Below the pieces are notes generated by a model that saw only the letters and a list, made by a program, of their open reading frames with translations, was not told where the DNA came from and ran no database searches. 64,000 nucleotides of DNA. Origin: Roseihalotalea indica. Its GTDB lineage: Bacteria; Bacteroidota; Bacteroidia; Cytophagales; Cyclobacteriaceae. The translations under genes were made by a program, and so were the position numbers. This document shows, piece by piece, positions 25,701 to 33,915 of the stretch; positions within the stretch are counted from its first letter, which is position 1; the number at the start of each line of letters is the position of its first letter. Location: NCBI RefSeq assembly GCF_022458895.1, contig NZ_JAINFL010000003.1, forward strand, positions 480,300-544,299, read 5' to 3'.

Positions 25701-28687
25701 TTGAGAAACCAGCTGTTGATCTGAATATATCAGCTACTGAAGTTTTTTCCGACGGGCAGTCGGTGTTCCAGACGCACTTTAGCTTTAGCGAAAAGGTATC
25801 AGACTTTGCCCCATCCGATATCACGATCATCAACGGCTCGTTTTCTGAACTCACAACAGCCGACAGTATAACGTTCATCGCTTCCATCACTCCCACCAAC
25901 CCCGGACAGGTAAAGTTGCATGTAGATAAAGATGCCGTAAGAGCCACACAGGATAATAGCCAGGGGAATAAAGCAAGCTATGCCCTCTTCGTTTACGACC
26001 CTGAGGCTCCTACTGTGGCTTTTGAAGACCGAGCGTTTGATACAGCAAGTGCCACGTATACACTTGATATCGTATTTAGCAAAGCCGTAAGCGCCTTTTC
26101 TAAAGAAGATATTATTATCGTTAACGGAAGCGTAGCGCAAATACAAACATCCGATAGTACTAGTTTCTATGCTACTATTGTACCTGGAAATGAAGGGGAG
26201 ATTTCATTGAGTATACCGGCGTCCGCAGCCTATGATAATTTGGGTAGAGAGAATCACGCTTCTGACCAGTATGCTTTCATCCATGATCTCATATCGCCTA
26301 TGGTCGTACTTACCCATCACTACGGTGAGCTTACTAATCAGGTTGATATAGAGGTAACGATCGCTTTTAGTGAAGCAGTATCGGGGTTTAACGCTGTAGA
26401 TATGCAGCTCGATAATGCGACGGTTAAGGGGCTGTATACTACCGATAGTATCACCTTTCAGGCCGATATCCGCCCTGTTGTAGATGGAATGATTTCCATC
26501 AGCGTGCCTGTTGATGTAGCGCACGATAGGGCAAATAATGGCAATGTTTCGTCTCATCAAGTGACCATGAACGTTGACCGGCAGCAACCTGACGTGGCGA
26601 TTACCTGCTTGAGTCAACATTTCACAAACGAATTTATTAGCGCAACGATTGATTTTAGCGAAGCTGTTCAGGAATTTGACGCCAAGGATATATCGGTAGA
26701 AAATGGGACAGTGACCGAGTTGACCACCACCGATAGTGTGACGTTTCATACAATCATTGCGCCAATGGTAGAAGGCACGGTCACTATACAGGTTGAAGAA
26801 CATGTGACGAAAGATCTGGCCGGAAACCTCAACGTAGCTTCTGCGCCAGTAACGGTGGTATATGATACGACAGGGCCACTTGTTGAGATTATTTCTTCGG
26901 TAGACAGCATCACCAATGTTACTAAGATACCGGTCATTATCGCATTCAATACACCGGTAGTCAATTTCAGTAAGCAAAGTGTTATCGTTCGTAATGCCTA
27001 CCTTGATACATTGGTGACTCAGGATAGTATTACTTTTCATGCTGATCTTATACCCATGGCAGAGGGGAGGGTAGACCTCGAAATAGCGGCTAATACGGTT
27101 TCCGATCAGGCCGGAAATCAAAATCCCAGAGCCAGTCAATTGAGTACAAGGGTTGATCGGACTGCGCCAACGGTAGAGATGACTACCTCTAAAGCTCTTT
27201 TTTCCAAATCGGATAAGATCGTACTAACGGTTGCCTGTAGCGAACCGGTAAAAGAATTTGTCACGAGTAGTCTAACCGTAACCAATGGGTTGATTGACAG
27301 CCTTACTACTATTGATAGTGTGACCTTTACAGCACTGGTCATTCCTCAAACCGATGGGGTAATCACGGTAAAAATAGAGGAAAGTGAAGTGCAGGACCAC
27401 GCCGGCAATGAGAATCAGACCCGCGGCGAGTTGGTGCTCCACTATGACAGTTCATCTCCCTCGGTCAGTATCAGTAGCATAGAAGCCGATACAATATATG
27501 AGGACTTCCTGTCGGTGATCATCGTGTTTGATGAAGTGGTTACCGGCTTTAGTAAAGCAGGTATTCAAACGACCAATGCCGACATTGCGATGGTAACAAC
27601 GACCGACAGCCTGGCTTTCACCGCTCAGGTAATTCTAGATGCTGCCGGGACGTTTTCTCTTTTCGTGCCGGCCAATGTGGTAAGCGATCTGTCGGGTAAT
27701 GGTAATATGGCTAGTGAAAGCTTCACACGAATGTATGCGACAACGGAGGACACTACAGAAGTCTCGCGTTATAGTGTAGGAATCACGGCATTATCCGAAG
27801 ACACCACGAATGTGCCTGCCTTCATAGCTTCGCTTTATAAAGTTGCAGATAATCAGTTTACTGTAGTAGACACTAAAAGTGTTTCAGGAGCAACTGCCTT
27901 CACGTTTAATGAACTGGAGGCAGGTGATTACACGGTTGGGATACAACCTTCCGATACCAATTACTTACCGGTTTATCTGGGAGACCAATTTCTTCTTTCC
28001 GATGCACAGGTGCTAAATCTAGCGACTGACACGACGCAGAATATGATGCTATTTCGTAAAACATCAGTAGAGCAGTCGGGTACTTCTACGATATCGGGTA
28101 CTCTAAGGCAAAGTGAAGAAACGAGCGGTGGCAGACTACTCATGGGGGACACCGATACCGGGAAAGTCGTAGCGAATGTGGCCGTTTACCTGCTTCATCC
28201 TGATACCCGAGAAATCATCAGTTATGCGGTAACTGATCAACAGGGTAACTTTATATTCACAGGGTTACCCGTAGGCCGCTACTTATTCACCGCTGACTAC
28301 CAGGGGTTGTCTACAGACATTCAGGCAAATGTGATTCAGGTATCAACGGATTTTGAGACAATCAAAATCACTGCCATTGCCGGACGCAACATTAGAGTAA
28401 CCAGTTCACAGTCAGCCCAGCAGGTCACGGCTATAGAAGATACCCTTTTATCCACCAACGTACGGTTTTATCCAAATCCGGTGGTACATGAGCTTCGCAT
28501 TGATTTACCGGCTGATTGGCTAGAAGGGCAGATCATGATAAGCGATATGTCCGGTAAAACTGTTTTAGTTAAGCAAATTGAGGCTGTAACCACGACAGTG
28601 GATGTAAGCCGGTGGCATTCGGGTATTTATCTTATTGATGTAGTGAAGAACGGATATCGCCAATCATATAAAATTGAAAAGTATTAA
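22778..28687 (+). CDS. Giant T9SS-secreted protein with two beta-propellers and Ig-like repeats
   Basis: 1969 residues. Signal peptide (VKPFAFLGIFLVFFSHSNG, about 5-23). Residues 30-415 contain seven VCBS/FG-GAP units with calcium-binding DYDNDGDxD loops. An Ig-like Big_5-type domain follows (about 409-513), then one Ig-like repeat (about 517-615). A second propeller (about 630-980) is built on YFGxSVSISxxYAIIGS and YIFEKxxEGxW units. Seven further Ig-like repeats of about 96 residues each (about 990-1660) share VxGFxxxDIxxxNGxVxxLxTTDSITF. A Cna-B/SpaA-like domain (about 1740-1870) leads to a type A T9SS sorting domain starting at VRFYPNPVVHEL and ending with the tail YRQSYKIEKY. It is probably an adhesin or matrix-binding surface protein. 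Codon use is more AT-rich than in the transfer genes. Confidence 0.92.
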   Translation: MQTVKPFAFLGIFLVFFSHSNGQIGPTIASEEVFKFETQSLIDARFIDGSLAWADYDNDGDQDVVITGSDGIYLFQNTDNSLVMVPNVPFSRVRRGSLSWADYDNDGDQDLLITGEEGTLDPITKLYQYNKQENTFTEVFEGVFEPVSESDAAWADYDNDGDLDVLIAGERRYKDGATLLYENMNGTSFIKVQSMSFEGVTDASVAWADYDNDGDLDVAITGIFEGYEFDYETGRTEDFYEGRTTLYKNNGDKTFTKANSSSFVGVRNGALAWIDHNNDGYSDLMIVGDEMPVKQAKLYQYNNGNDTFSEVFEGTFRGAYESDIVVADYDQDGYQDILVVGSDTKGLSATLYKNLSGQGFEEVLDTPFEGVYRGAAAWGDVNDDSYPDLAIVGTSNSSKLYITKPTQQRFLFPLDKEEQVAINTSLHFTLNEEVIKGSGNMYVNQADDDTVFETIDIASEKVTIDENTVSFYLDEDLLGEKTYYITVDTGALVDLEGNEFEGINSQDIWSFTTRPYSIPSLKVASTSVSPTNTKSFPGTFTFTERVSGFDISDILLENGVVYELQTTDSIEFDARIIADTEGVVSIQVLPGAARSLKQVDSKAASFEIDYDPNEEKQAFDRYDKVFPYDPEAGDYFGISASISDSVALIGSSRDDDYGDQSGSAYIFKKNELGKWTQYQKLTSSDGADLHRFGNAVSISANYAIIASPLDGKGSVYIFEKDSEGIWQQVQKITTPLTSDPDASHFGNSVLISGDYAFANSHSSNGKTVYIFKRDNEGDWQYWQTLTSPTESYSSTFGEAFDVYNNYLVIGAWVDRKAYIFEKNEVGLWEYNQLLTPVSSAPSDFGHHVSIINNTAFVASHGDEATGRRIYVFELSESGWGQKQILTQSDEPYRDYFASYISFSDDYGVVVNKRNEAMYIYGKNGEGDWERKQSISIPVIYPHIGSVGVTNQDFVLGTLFDKDKGSGAGSAYFFEVEKPAVDLNISATEVFSDGQSVFQTHFSFSEKVSDFAPSDITIINGSFSELTTADSITFIASITPTNPGQVKLHVDKDAVRATQDNSQGNKASYALFVYDPEAPTVAFEDRAFDTASATYTLDIVFSKAVSAFSKEDIIIVNGSVAQIQTSDSTSFYATIVPGNEGEISLSIPASAAYDNLGRENHASDQYAFIHDLISPMVVLTHHYGELTNQVDIEVTIAFSEAVSGFNAVDMQLDNATVKGLYTTDSITFQADIRPVVDGMISISVPVDVAHDRANNGNVSSHQVTMNVDRQQPDVAITCLSQHFTNEFISATIDFSEAVQEFDAKDISVENGTVTELTTTDSVTFHTIIAPMVEGTVTIQVEEHVTKDLAGNLNVASAPVTVVYDTTGPLVEIISSVDSITNVTKIPVIIAFNTPVVNFSKQSVIVRNAYLDTLVTQDSITFHADLIPMAEGRVDLEIAANTVSDQAGNQNPRASQLSTRVDRTAPTVEMTTSKALFSKSDKIVLTVACSEPVKEFVTSSLTVTNGLIDSLTTIDSVTFTALVIPQTDGVITVKIEESEVQDHAGNENQTRGELVLHYDSSSPSVSISSIEADTIYEDFLSVIIVFDEVVTGFSKAGIQTTNADIAMVTTTDSLAFTAQVILDAAGTFSLFVPANVVSDLSGNGNMASESFTRMYATTEDTTEVSRYSVGITALSEDTTNVPAFIASLYKVADNQFTVVDTKSVSGATAFTFNELEAGDYTVGIQPSDTNYLPVYLGDQFLLSDAQVLNLATDTTQNMMLFRKTSVEQSGTSTISGTLRQSEETSGGRLLMGDTDTGKVVANVAVYLLHPDTREIISYAVTDQQGNFIFTGLPVGRYLFTADYQGLSTDIQANVIQVSTDFETIKITAIAGRNIRVTSSQSAQQVTAIEDTLLSTNVRFYPNPVVHELRIDLPADWLEGQIMISDMSGKTVLVKQIEAVTTTVDVSRWHSGIYLIDVVKNGYRQSYKIEKY

Positions 28688-28849
28688 ATCTTAACGTGAA
28701 GTTATTGTTCTTGGTGACCTTGAGCTCCTCTCCATAGTAGGAACAGCATAAAAGCAAGAGATTGGACTTTAAACTCATTCGTTCAATGGACTCTTGTGAA
28801 GCCATTCTTCTCAGAGAACTGTGTGGTTTGCGTAACCCGGTCAGAAACT

Positions 28850-29161
28850 GCGATTTCTAAGGATTAAGCAAGCGCTAGTACATAGTTCTTTTCATATCGC
28901 CTAGCGACCCAGTTACGTTTGTCTCTGACACAGGCAAAAATCCTTTTGACAACCTTGTTTCGCACCGCATTAATGACATTCATTTTATTTTTATCCCGGT
29001 GGGGCACCGCTTCTTGTACTTTGCGTTGATAATACAAAGTCAGACCACCTTCCATGTTGATAGCTGATATGGCTACTATGCTACGGTGGCCCACATTTCC
29101 ACACCTCAACAATAATAGGTTCTTCTAAAAATATTTATACCATACAAATCTAAAGGTTTCA
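28850..29161 (-). repeat. 312-bp direct repeat copy 1 with IS110-like transposase C-terminal fragment
   Basis: The segment matches 32340-32651 almost exactly; I see two substitutions, both near the right end. On the minus strand it encodes an 82-residue frame (28864-29112) ending NKMNVINAVRNKVVKRIFACV ... YEKNY, which is the C-terminal pattern of IS110/IS116/IS902-family transposases. The N-terminal catalytic DEDD part is missing, so it is not an active element by itself. Confidence 0.8.
28864..29112 (-). pseudogene. IS110-family transposase C-terminal remnant (copy 1)
   Basis: 82 codons identical in protein sequence to the copy at 32354-32602. Only the extreme C-terminus of the family is represented; the family's normal length is about 320-400 residues. 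The upstream part of this frame (before NKMNVINAVRN) is less clearly transposase-like. The perfect conservation of both copies points to recent duplication. Confidence 0.65.
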
Positions 29162-29309
29162 CGCCGGGTAGGGGAAGTAACTGTTTTCTATAATGAGATC
29201 ATAAAAAACCGTGGGGCAATCGTAATTAGGTTGCTACTCAAGCCGTCGGCTCGTATCTTGATAGAAAGCTCACCTATCTCTATGGCTACATCCGTAGCGG
29301 CTACTCAAC

Positions 29310-29525
29310 CGGAAGCGCTCTATCAATTCAAAATTCTATAAGATCGAATAGTCCGCAACTATTTAAGCTTAATGTAACAAAAGCAACCAAGACTACTTTA
29401 TTACTAAAGTATGTATTGTGTTTATATCCATTGCTGTCAAACAATTGAATTACTTGCGTACGTTGTCGGTTACCTGTTTCTTGCAATAATCTGGCTCTAG
29501 ACTTTTCAATGGTATCTACTTTTGA
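29310..29525 (-). pseudogene. Decayed duplicate of the metalloprotease 3' end and lipoprotein 5' end
   Basis: The minus strand around 29520-29425 reads VDTIEKSRARLL then QETGNRQRTQVIQLFDSNGY, nearly the same as the C-terminus of the intact metalloprotease (VNTIGKFEARLL, QETGNRQRTQVNQLFNSYGY). Directly after it, in another frame, comes VVLVAFVTLSLNSCGLFDL, the signal peptide and lipobox of the small lipoprotein (ISLTGCGLFDL in the intact copy), and then a stop. So the junction of a second metalloprotease-lipoprotein pair survives, with frameshifts, and the rest is gone. Confidence 0.75.
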
Positions 29526-29580
29526 GGAAAGGGAGATTGACAGAAATTATGGATATAAAATAATCAGCAAAAATCTCTAG

Positions 29581-30252
29581 TTATTCAGTTACTATAAAGT
29601 TGTAATAATAATTATCATCTACCTGACTTTCCTCAAAAGGTATCTGATTTTCTACTAAATGCTGCCGATAGATATAGGTATGGTTGTTTTGCTGTGTGAA
29701 ATATTCCACTTCGGCAAAGCCATCGCATGGTTGATCCTCATTAACGTAGATATAATCATTACTTGAGTCAAAGCTAATAGTGTATTTTCCGCTACTAAGA
29801 GGAATGATTTTGAGATTGAATTCACGGTCGTCATTAACTGATTCCAGTAATACTCTGCGAGCACCTAAATCATAGTTTGGCTGAACACCTTGAGGTATAA
29901 CTATAGCACCTTGTTCAATAATAAGTTCGAAGTCTGCTACGGCAGGTTCTATGAAGTCATCTGTATCGGTTTGTTGTAGTTTACCAAATCCTAAAATAGG
30001 TCCCCAAGAGGTATTAGTAAAGTCTAAAACCTTATTTACTTCTGTGGCATTTGCTTTTGCATTGATGGTTATTGTATCACCAATGCTTAAAGTATCTTTA
30101 CTAGGCTCGAAAGTGATAGGAACTTTAATAGTATCATCTGGATCTAAACAATCTTCGTTATTTAGATCAAATAATCCACATCCAGTTAGGCTTATGAGCA
30201 GGACAGCAGTTACTGTCCTGTTATAGAAATTTTTTATGATTTTAGTATCCAT
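29581..30252 (-). CDS. Small lipoprotein paired with the metalloprotease
   Basis: 223 residues. Lipoprotein signal with lipobox LTGC (about residues 22-25), followed by a beta-rich, acidic domain (DTLSIGDTITINAKANATE ... KYTISFDSSNDYIYV) that looks like an Ig-like fold. No catalytic motif. Its ATG overlaps the last 11 bases of the metalloprotease gene, so the two are translationally coupled and probably work together, for example as a binding subunit. A decayed second copy of the pair lies immediately downstream. Confidence 0.75.
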   Translation of the reverse strand: MDTKIIKNFYNRTVTAVLLISLTGCGLFDLNNEDCLDPDDTIKVPITFEPSKDTLSIGDTITINAKANATEVNKVLDFTNTSWGPILGFGKLQQTDTDDFIEPAVADFELIIEQGAIVIPQGVQPNYDLGARRVLLESVNDDREFNLKIIPLSSGKYTISFDSSNDYIYVNEDQPCDGFAEVEYFTQQNNHTYIYRQHLVENQIPFEESQVDDNYYYNFIVTE

Positions 30253-32008
30253 AGCTGTTAAATAGCTGATTTACTTGAGTCCGTTGACGATTACCTGTTT
30301 CTTGCAACAACCGCGCCTCAAATTTTCCAATGGTATTTACATCACTGTCTAACGCATTAGCAAATTGGCTTGTTGTGAAACCATTTGTATTATCTGTAAC
30401 ATTAATCAATGGTTGTCTATCGACAGCGTTGACGTTGTCTTGTAAATCGTGCATAACTCCTTCAGGTATCCAAGCAAATACACGGCCGCTATTAGGATTA
30501 TATGCTTCAATATCATTTTGGTGTATAGCTGTAATTGACCCATACCGGCGATGAGCAAGCTCCGCACCTATATATTCACCCCACGCTTCTGTTAGAGCCA
30601 TCAGCCCAGCTCGGGACTCAGTGCCATTGCCATATGGTGAAGGTCTATTTTTTAGTTGGACATCTAAATATGCATTATAGACATTCATTGTAAACCCTCG
30701 TCCGTTTTGAGAAAAATGCGAAGTGTGGCCAATCTCGTGATAGATTGTTTCCATGATCTCATTAGTCCGAAAGTTATTTGGGTTAAAGTTGATAATCATA
30801 TCGGGGGCAAGAGATTGAGCTAAACCAGAGACTAGACCGCCTATAGGAGTTAAAGCTACATTAATAATTAGTGATTCTACAATGTTCTTAGGAGTAGCAA
30901 AGTAAGCAGCCATAGGAGCTGCTCCACTAGAAACGTTATCATTTTCATCGTCTACGTAAATATTCAATTTAGGAGGGCGATAGGTTCCGTTAGCCAAACC
31001 TTGGCTGATAAAGTCGCGAAGGGCAGTGATCGTAAGTCCCCATACTACTCCGTTGTCATGAGGTTGGCCTGGACCGCCGATAGTATATTGAATACTTTCC
31101 ATTCCGCCGCGCTGGTATTGACCAAGGTGCTTTCGTGTAGCAAAATAGCGCCCTAACTTGGTTTCATCGGTGTTGAAAATGCGGCATTCTCCGTTCTCAA
31201 ATACTAGATTAATGTCTACCTTATTGCTAAAGTTTCCATGATCCATGTTGAAAAATCCATTTTCATTAGTGTAAGTGGTTTTGACTTTCAGATGACGGGC
31301 GGCCCGTATCTTTACTCCCCAAACAGGCAGTGCTCGATATGTGATATCACCAGTAGTAGTGGTGATTCGGTCTTGTATTAAGATCGTTCCCCGTGGATCA
31401 TAGCGACGAGCACTTTGACTTTTCCGTACATATGCTGCGTCTTCTTTGTATCCGGCTTGTTGGAGAGCTGTTGCTGTTAAGTTAGTGATGTCATAGCGCC
31501 CTTGTTCTTCCATATCAGATTCATCAGGAAAATGAAGCTCCTCTATAATTTCTGTTTCTATACCTTTAGGTAATTTATAAGTTGCTTCAACTACTGTATA
31601 CATCCATGTAGGTTGCCCCTCGGGTATACTGGGATCATGATAGTATTCCCCCCATTGTTCTACATCATAATCTAGAGGGTAACCAAACAGCTCTAAATCA
31701 TCTTTCATGATCAGAGTTGCTTCTTCATCGGTTTTGGGTAGAAACCGAATATATAGATGGGTAGGCTTTAATTTTTCTTTGCGAGTGCCAGGATAAAGTT
31801 TTTGATAGGCTGCTTCAACATTTTCTAAAGCAAAAGCTATAGGTTGCTGTTTTCCCAAAACTATCTGATCATCAAAGTTACTAGAAATCTCATTTTTACC
31901 ATTAACTTCTTGTGGGGACTTGTCAGGTGATATTTCTTCTCTTTGGCAACTAAAAAGCAAAATAGAGCTGCATGCTGCAAACATAAGCAGTCGAGTGAGA
32001 GCTTTCAT
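30242..32008 (-). CDS. Zinc metalloprotease lipoprotein (HExxH)
   Basis: 588 residues from the ATG at 32008; the longer frame from 32089 adds 27 residues that do not fit a signal peptide. Lipoprotein signal MKALTRLLMFAACSSILLFSC. Around the middle is TIYHEIGHTSHF, a zinc-binding HExxH, with an acidic segment (LTEAWGEYIGAELAHRRYG) about 70 residues later that could supply the third ligand. It probably sits on the outer membrane and cleaves proteins outside the cell. No pro-domain boundary is obvious. It lies within the 312-bp repeats and upstream of its companion lipoprotein. Confidence 0.82.
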   Translation of the reverse strand: MKALTRLLMFAACSSILLFSCQREEISPDKSPQEVNGKNEISSNFDDQIVLGKQQPIAFALENVEAAYQKLYPGTRKEKLKPTHLYIRFLPKTDEEATLIMKDDLELFGYPLDYDVEQWGEYYHDPSIPEGQPTWMYTVVEATYKLPKGIETEIIEELHFPDESDMEEQGRYDITNLTATALQQAGYKEDAAYVRKSQSARRYDPRGTILIQDRITTTTGDITYRALPVWGVKIRAARHLKVKTTYTNENGFFNMDHGNFSNKVDINLVFENGECRIFNTDETKLGRYFATRKHLGQYQRGGMESIQYTIGGPGQPHDNGVVWGLTITALRDFISQGLANGTYRPPKLNIYVDDENDNVSSGAAPMAAYFATPKNIVESLIINVALTPIGGLVSGLAQSLAPDMIINFNPNNFRTNEIMETIYHEIGHTSHFSQNGRGFTMNVYNAYLDVQLKNRPSPYGNGTESRAGLMALTEAWGEYIGAELAHRRYGSITAIHQNDIEAYNPNSGRVFAWIPEGVMHDLQDNVNAVDRQPLINVTDNTNGFTTSQFANALDSDVNTIGKFEARLLQETGNRQRTQVNQLFNSYGY

Positions 32009-32114
32009 GAAAGTGAAATTTAGGTGAGGATATATAATATAATTACAATTATAATGATATAAGTTAAAAAGACAACTGTATTTATGCATTATATAATGCT
32101 GAATTCTAAAAACG

Positions 32115-32141
32115 ATATCATTGGTATTAAGCTAATGATAT
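32115..32141. promoter_or_regulatory. Inverted repeat upstream of the metalloprotease operon
   Basis: ATATCATT and AATGATAT are perfect 8-base arms separated by 11 bases, about 105 bases upstream of the metalloprotease ATG in AT-rich promoter-like DNA. Possible operator. Confidence 0.35.
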
Positions 32142-32193
32142 AATATTGCCGATTTAGAAGATACGTGTATCAAAAAACAGGAAATGGAAGGGG

Positions 32194-32335
32194 TTAAATA
32201 AGGTGTTCAGATAGCAAACGGGCAATCTTAGGCGCTGTCGTATCAATACCCCGACCTTTGCCTAAAACTATGCTGTCTACACTCCGTGCGGTGGGTACTT
32301 GATAGTAATACTGGCAGTAAGAAATCTGAAAAATT
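32194..32335 (-). pseudogene. Short gene remnant of unknown identity
   Basis: The minus strand is open for about 46 codons with coding-like composition (ending VDSIVLGKGRGIDTTAPKIARL and then a TAA). It has no start of its own because the 312-bp repeat begins immediately upstream at 32340. It looks like the 3' end of a gene truncated by the repeat insertion. I cannot name the family. Confidence 0.35.
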
Positions 32336-32339
32336 CTTA

Positions 32340-32651
32340 GCGATTTCTAAGGATTAAGCAAGCGCTAGTACATAGTTCTTTTCATATCGCCTAGCGACCC
32401 AGTTACGTTTGTCTCTGACACAGGCAAAAATCCTTTTGACAACCTTGTTTCGCACCGCATTAATGACATTCATTTTATTTTTATCCCGGTGGGGCACCGC
32501 TTCTTGTACTTTGCGTTGATAATACAAAGTCAGACCACCTTCCATGTTGATAGCTGATATGGCTACTATGCTACGGTGGCCCACATTTCCACACCTCAAC
32601 AATAATAGGTTCTTCTAAAAACATTTATACCATACAAACCTAAAGGTTTCA
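32340..32651 (-). repeat. 312-bp direct repeat copy 2 with IS110-like transposase C-terminal fragment
   Basis: Second copy of 28850-29161 in the same orientation, 3,490 bases away. The two copies bracket the metalloprotease, its lipoprotein and the decayed duplicate. The sequences outside both boundaries are unrelated, which defines the repeat ends cleanly. Confidence 0.8.
32354..32602 (-). pseudogene. IS110-family transposase C-terminal remnant (copy 2)
   Basis: 82 codons, same protein sequence as copy 1 at 28864-29112. It lacks the catalytic N-terminal domain and is therefore not an autonomous transposase. Confidence 0.65.
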
Positions 32652-32802
32652 AGCCAGATTATAATCTTGCCTTCAGGTAGCGGAATTAAAAGTTCGTTGG
32701 CTAGTTGCATCAAAGTTATTATAAGGGATATGTATTACTGATAGAATGCTCGTATCAATAGGCATAACCTACATAGTTCGTATCATTTTGTCAAAGAGTC
32801 AA

Positions 32803-32828
32803 TACCCAAAAAAGGGTAACTTTTACCC
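32803..32828. promoter_or_regulatory. Overlapping inverted repeats upstream of the CRISPR-associated WYL gene
   Basis: TACCC (32803), GGGTA (32814) and TACCC (32824) alternate, so the central GGGTAA can pair with either neighbour. The site is about 105 bases before the WYL regulator ATG. It may be an operator or a small switch. Confidence 0.4.
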
Positions 32829-32931
32829 ACTTTTTCGCCTTAGGTAGAATCACTTGGATCATGAATAAAATATCCGTACTATGCACTATTGAGAAGTATT
32901 GATGACCCCACCTTGAGGGTTGCAGCATCAT

Positions 32932-33831
32932 ATGACCGAACAACAACGCCTACTAAGACTCCTGAAATTCATTTCCCTCCTGGCCTCAGCGTATCGCCGT
33001 ACCGTAGAGGAATATGCCAGTAAGCTGGACGTAAACCGAGCCACCATCTACCGTTACCTCAAAACGATTGAGGCTGCCGGATTTCCTATACATCGTGACG
33101 ATCAGAAACGTCCTTTCCTGGATCGTACCCTACTGAAGCGAGAACTACCCGATCTGGTATTTTCCGCCGAAGAAACCCGTATGTTGAATGATCTGGTTCG
33201 GGGCTGCACCTCTCCGTTGCAAGCTGATTTGCTCAGTAAGATCTATATGCACTCGGAGCAGGCCGAGTTGATCGAGTTGATCGATAGTATGGCAGATGTG
33301 CAACAAGCCGTCAAGTACCGGGCTTTGAATGAGGCTATGGATGAGAAGAAGCAGGTGGTATTGAAGCAGTATGTATCGGTGAATAGCGGAAAAGTACACG
33401 ATCGCCGAGTAGAACCGATTTGCTTCCGAGACAATCATACAACCCTGGAAGCCTACGATACTGAGAAGAAAGGCATTCGTTACTTTGAGCTAGACCGCAT
33501 AGCGGAAGTAAAGCCCAGCAATAAGCGGTTTCAGCACCGGGAGCAACATCACTCGCAGGATACCGATCCCTTTCAGATAGCCAACCTGCCGATGCTGGAA
33601 GTGGAGTTAGAGCTTTCTCTGGCGGCCGCCCAACAGCTGAAAGAACGCTACCCGGCTACCAAAGCGTACTTAACAGAATCCGGAGACCGCTTTCTGTTCT
33701 GCGCCCCGGTAAACGAACAGTTTAAGCTACTGGATGCATTTCTAATGAGCTGCTGCCGGGAAGTGCGCATTATCAAACCAAAAGCATTGACGAATCACCT
33801 AAAACAGCTATGGCAACAACGGACTTTTTAA
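32932..33831 (+). CDS. HTH-WYL transcriptional regulator of the CRISPR-Cas locus
   Basis: 299 residues from the ATG at 32932 (MTEQQRLLRLL). N-terminal winged HTH (YRRTVEEYASKLDVNRATIYRYLKTI) and a C-terminal WYL-type ligand-binding domain (about 140-290), with VEPICFRDNHTTLEAYDTE followed by a WCX-like extension ending in VRIIKPKALTNHL. The conserved W-Y-L residues are partly substituted. WYL proteins bind nucleic-acid-derived ligands and are common repressors or activators of CRISPR and other defence genes. It directly precedes cas6 on the same strand (85 bases). GC content is similar to cas6 and cas1 and higher than cas3-cas5. Confidence 0.85.
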   Translation: MTEQQRLLRLLKFISLLASAYRRTVEEYASKLDVNRATIYRYLKTIEAAGFPIHRDDQKRPFLDRTLLKRELPDLVFSAEETRMLNDLVRGCTSPLQADLLSKIYMHSEQAELIELIDSMADVQQAVKYRALNEAMDEKKQVVLKQYVSVNSGKVHDRRVEPICFRDNHTTLEAYDTEKKGIRYFELDRIAEVKPSNKRFQHREQHHSQDTDPFQIANLPMLEVELELSLAAAQQLKERYPATKAYLTESGDRFLFCAPVNEQFKLLDAFLMSCCREVRIIKPKALTNHLKQLWQQRTF

Positions 33832-33915
33832 AAACTTTTTTTCTACTGTCGCGGAGGATGCAACTTTGGTGTCGTAGACTTGCATACACCGCATGTAAAA
33901 ACCAAACCAGGCATT

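Noticed and set aside
26204..27139. A 311-codon frame antisense to the giant adhesin
   Set aside because: It mirrors the Ig-like repeats on the opposite strand, has no domain, and the sense frame is a clear secreted protein.
28864..29112. A complete small gene of 82 codons
   Set aside because: The C-terminal half matches only the end of IS110-type transposases and the same fragment recurs at 32354, so it is a remnant in a repeat.
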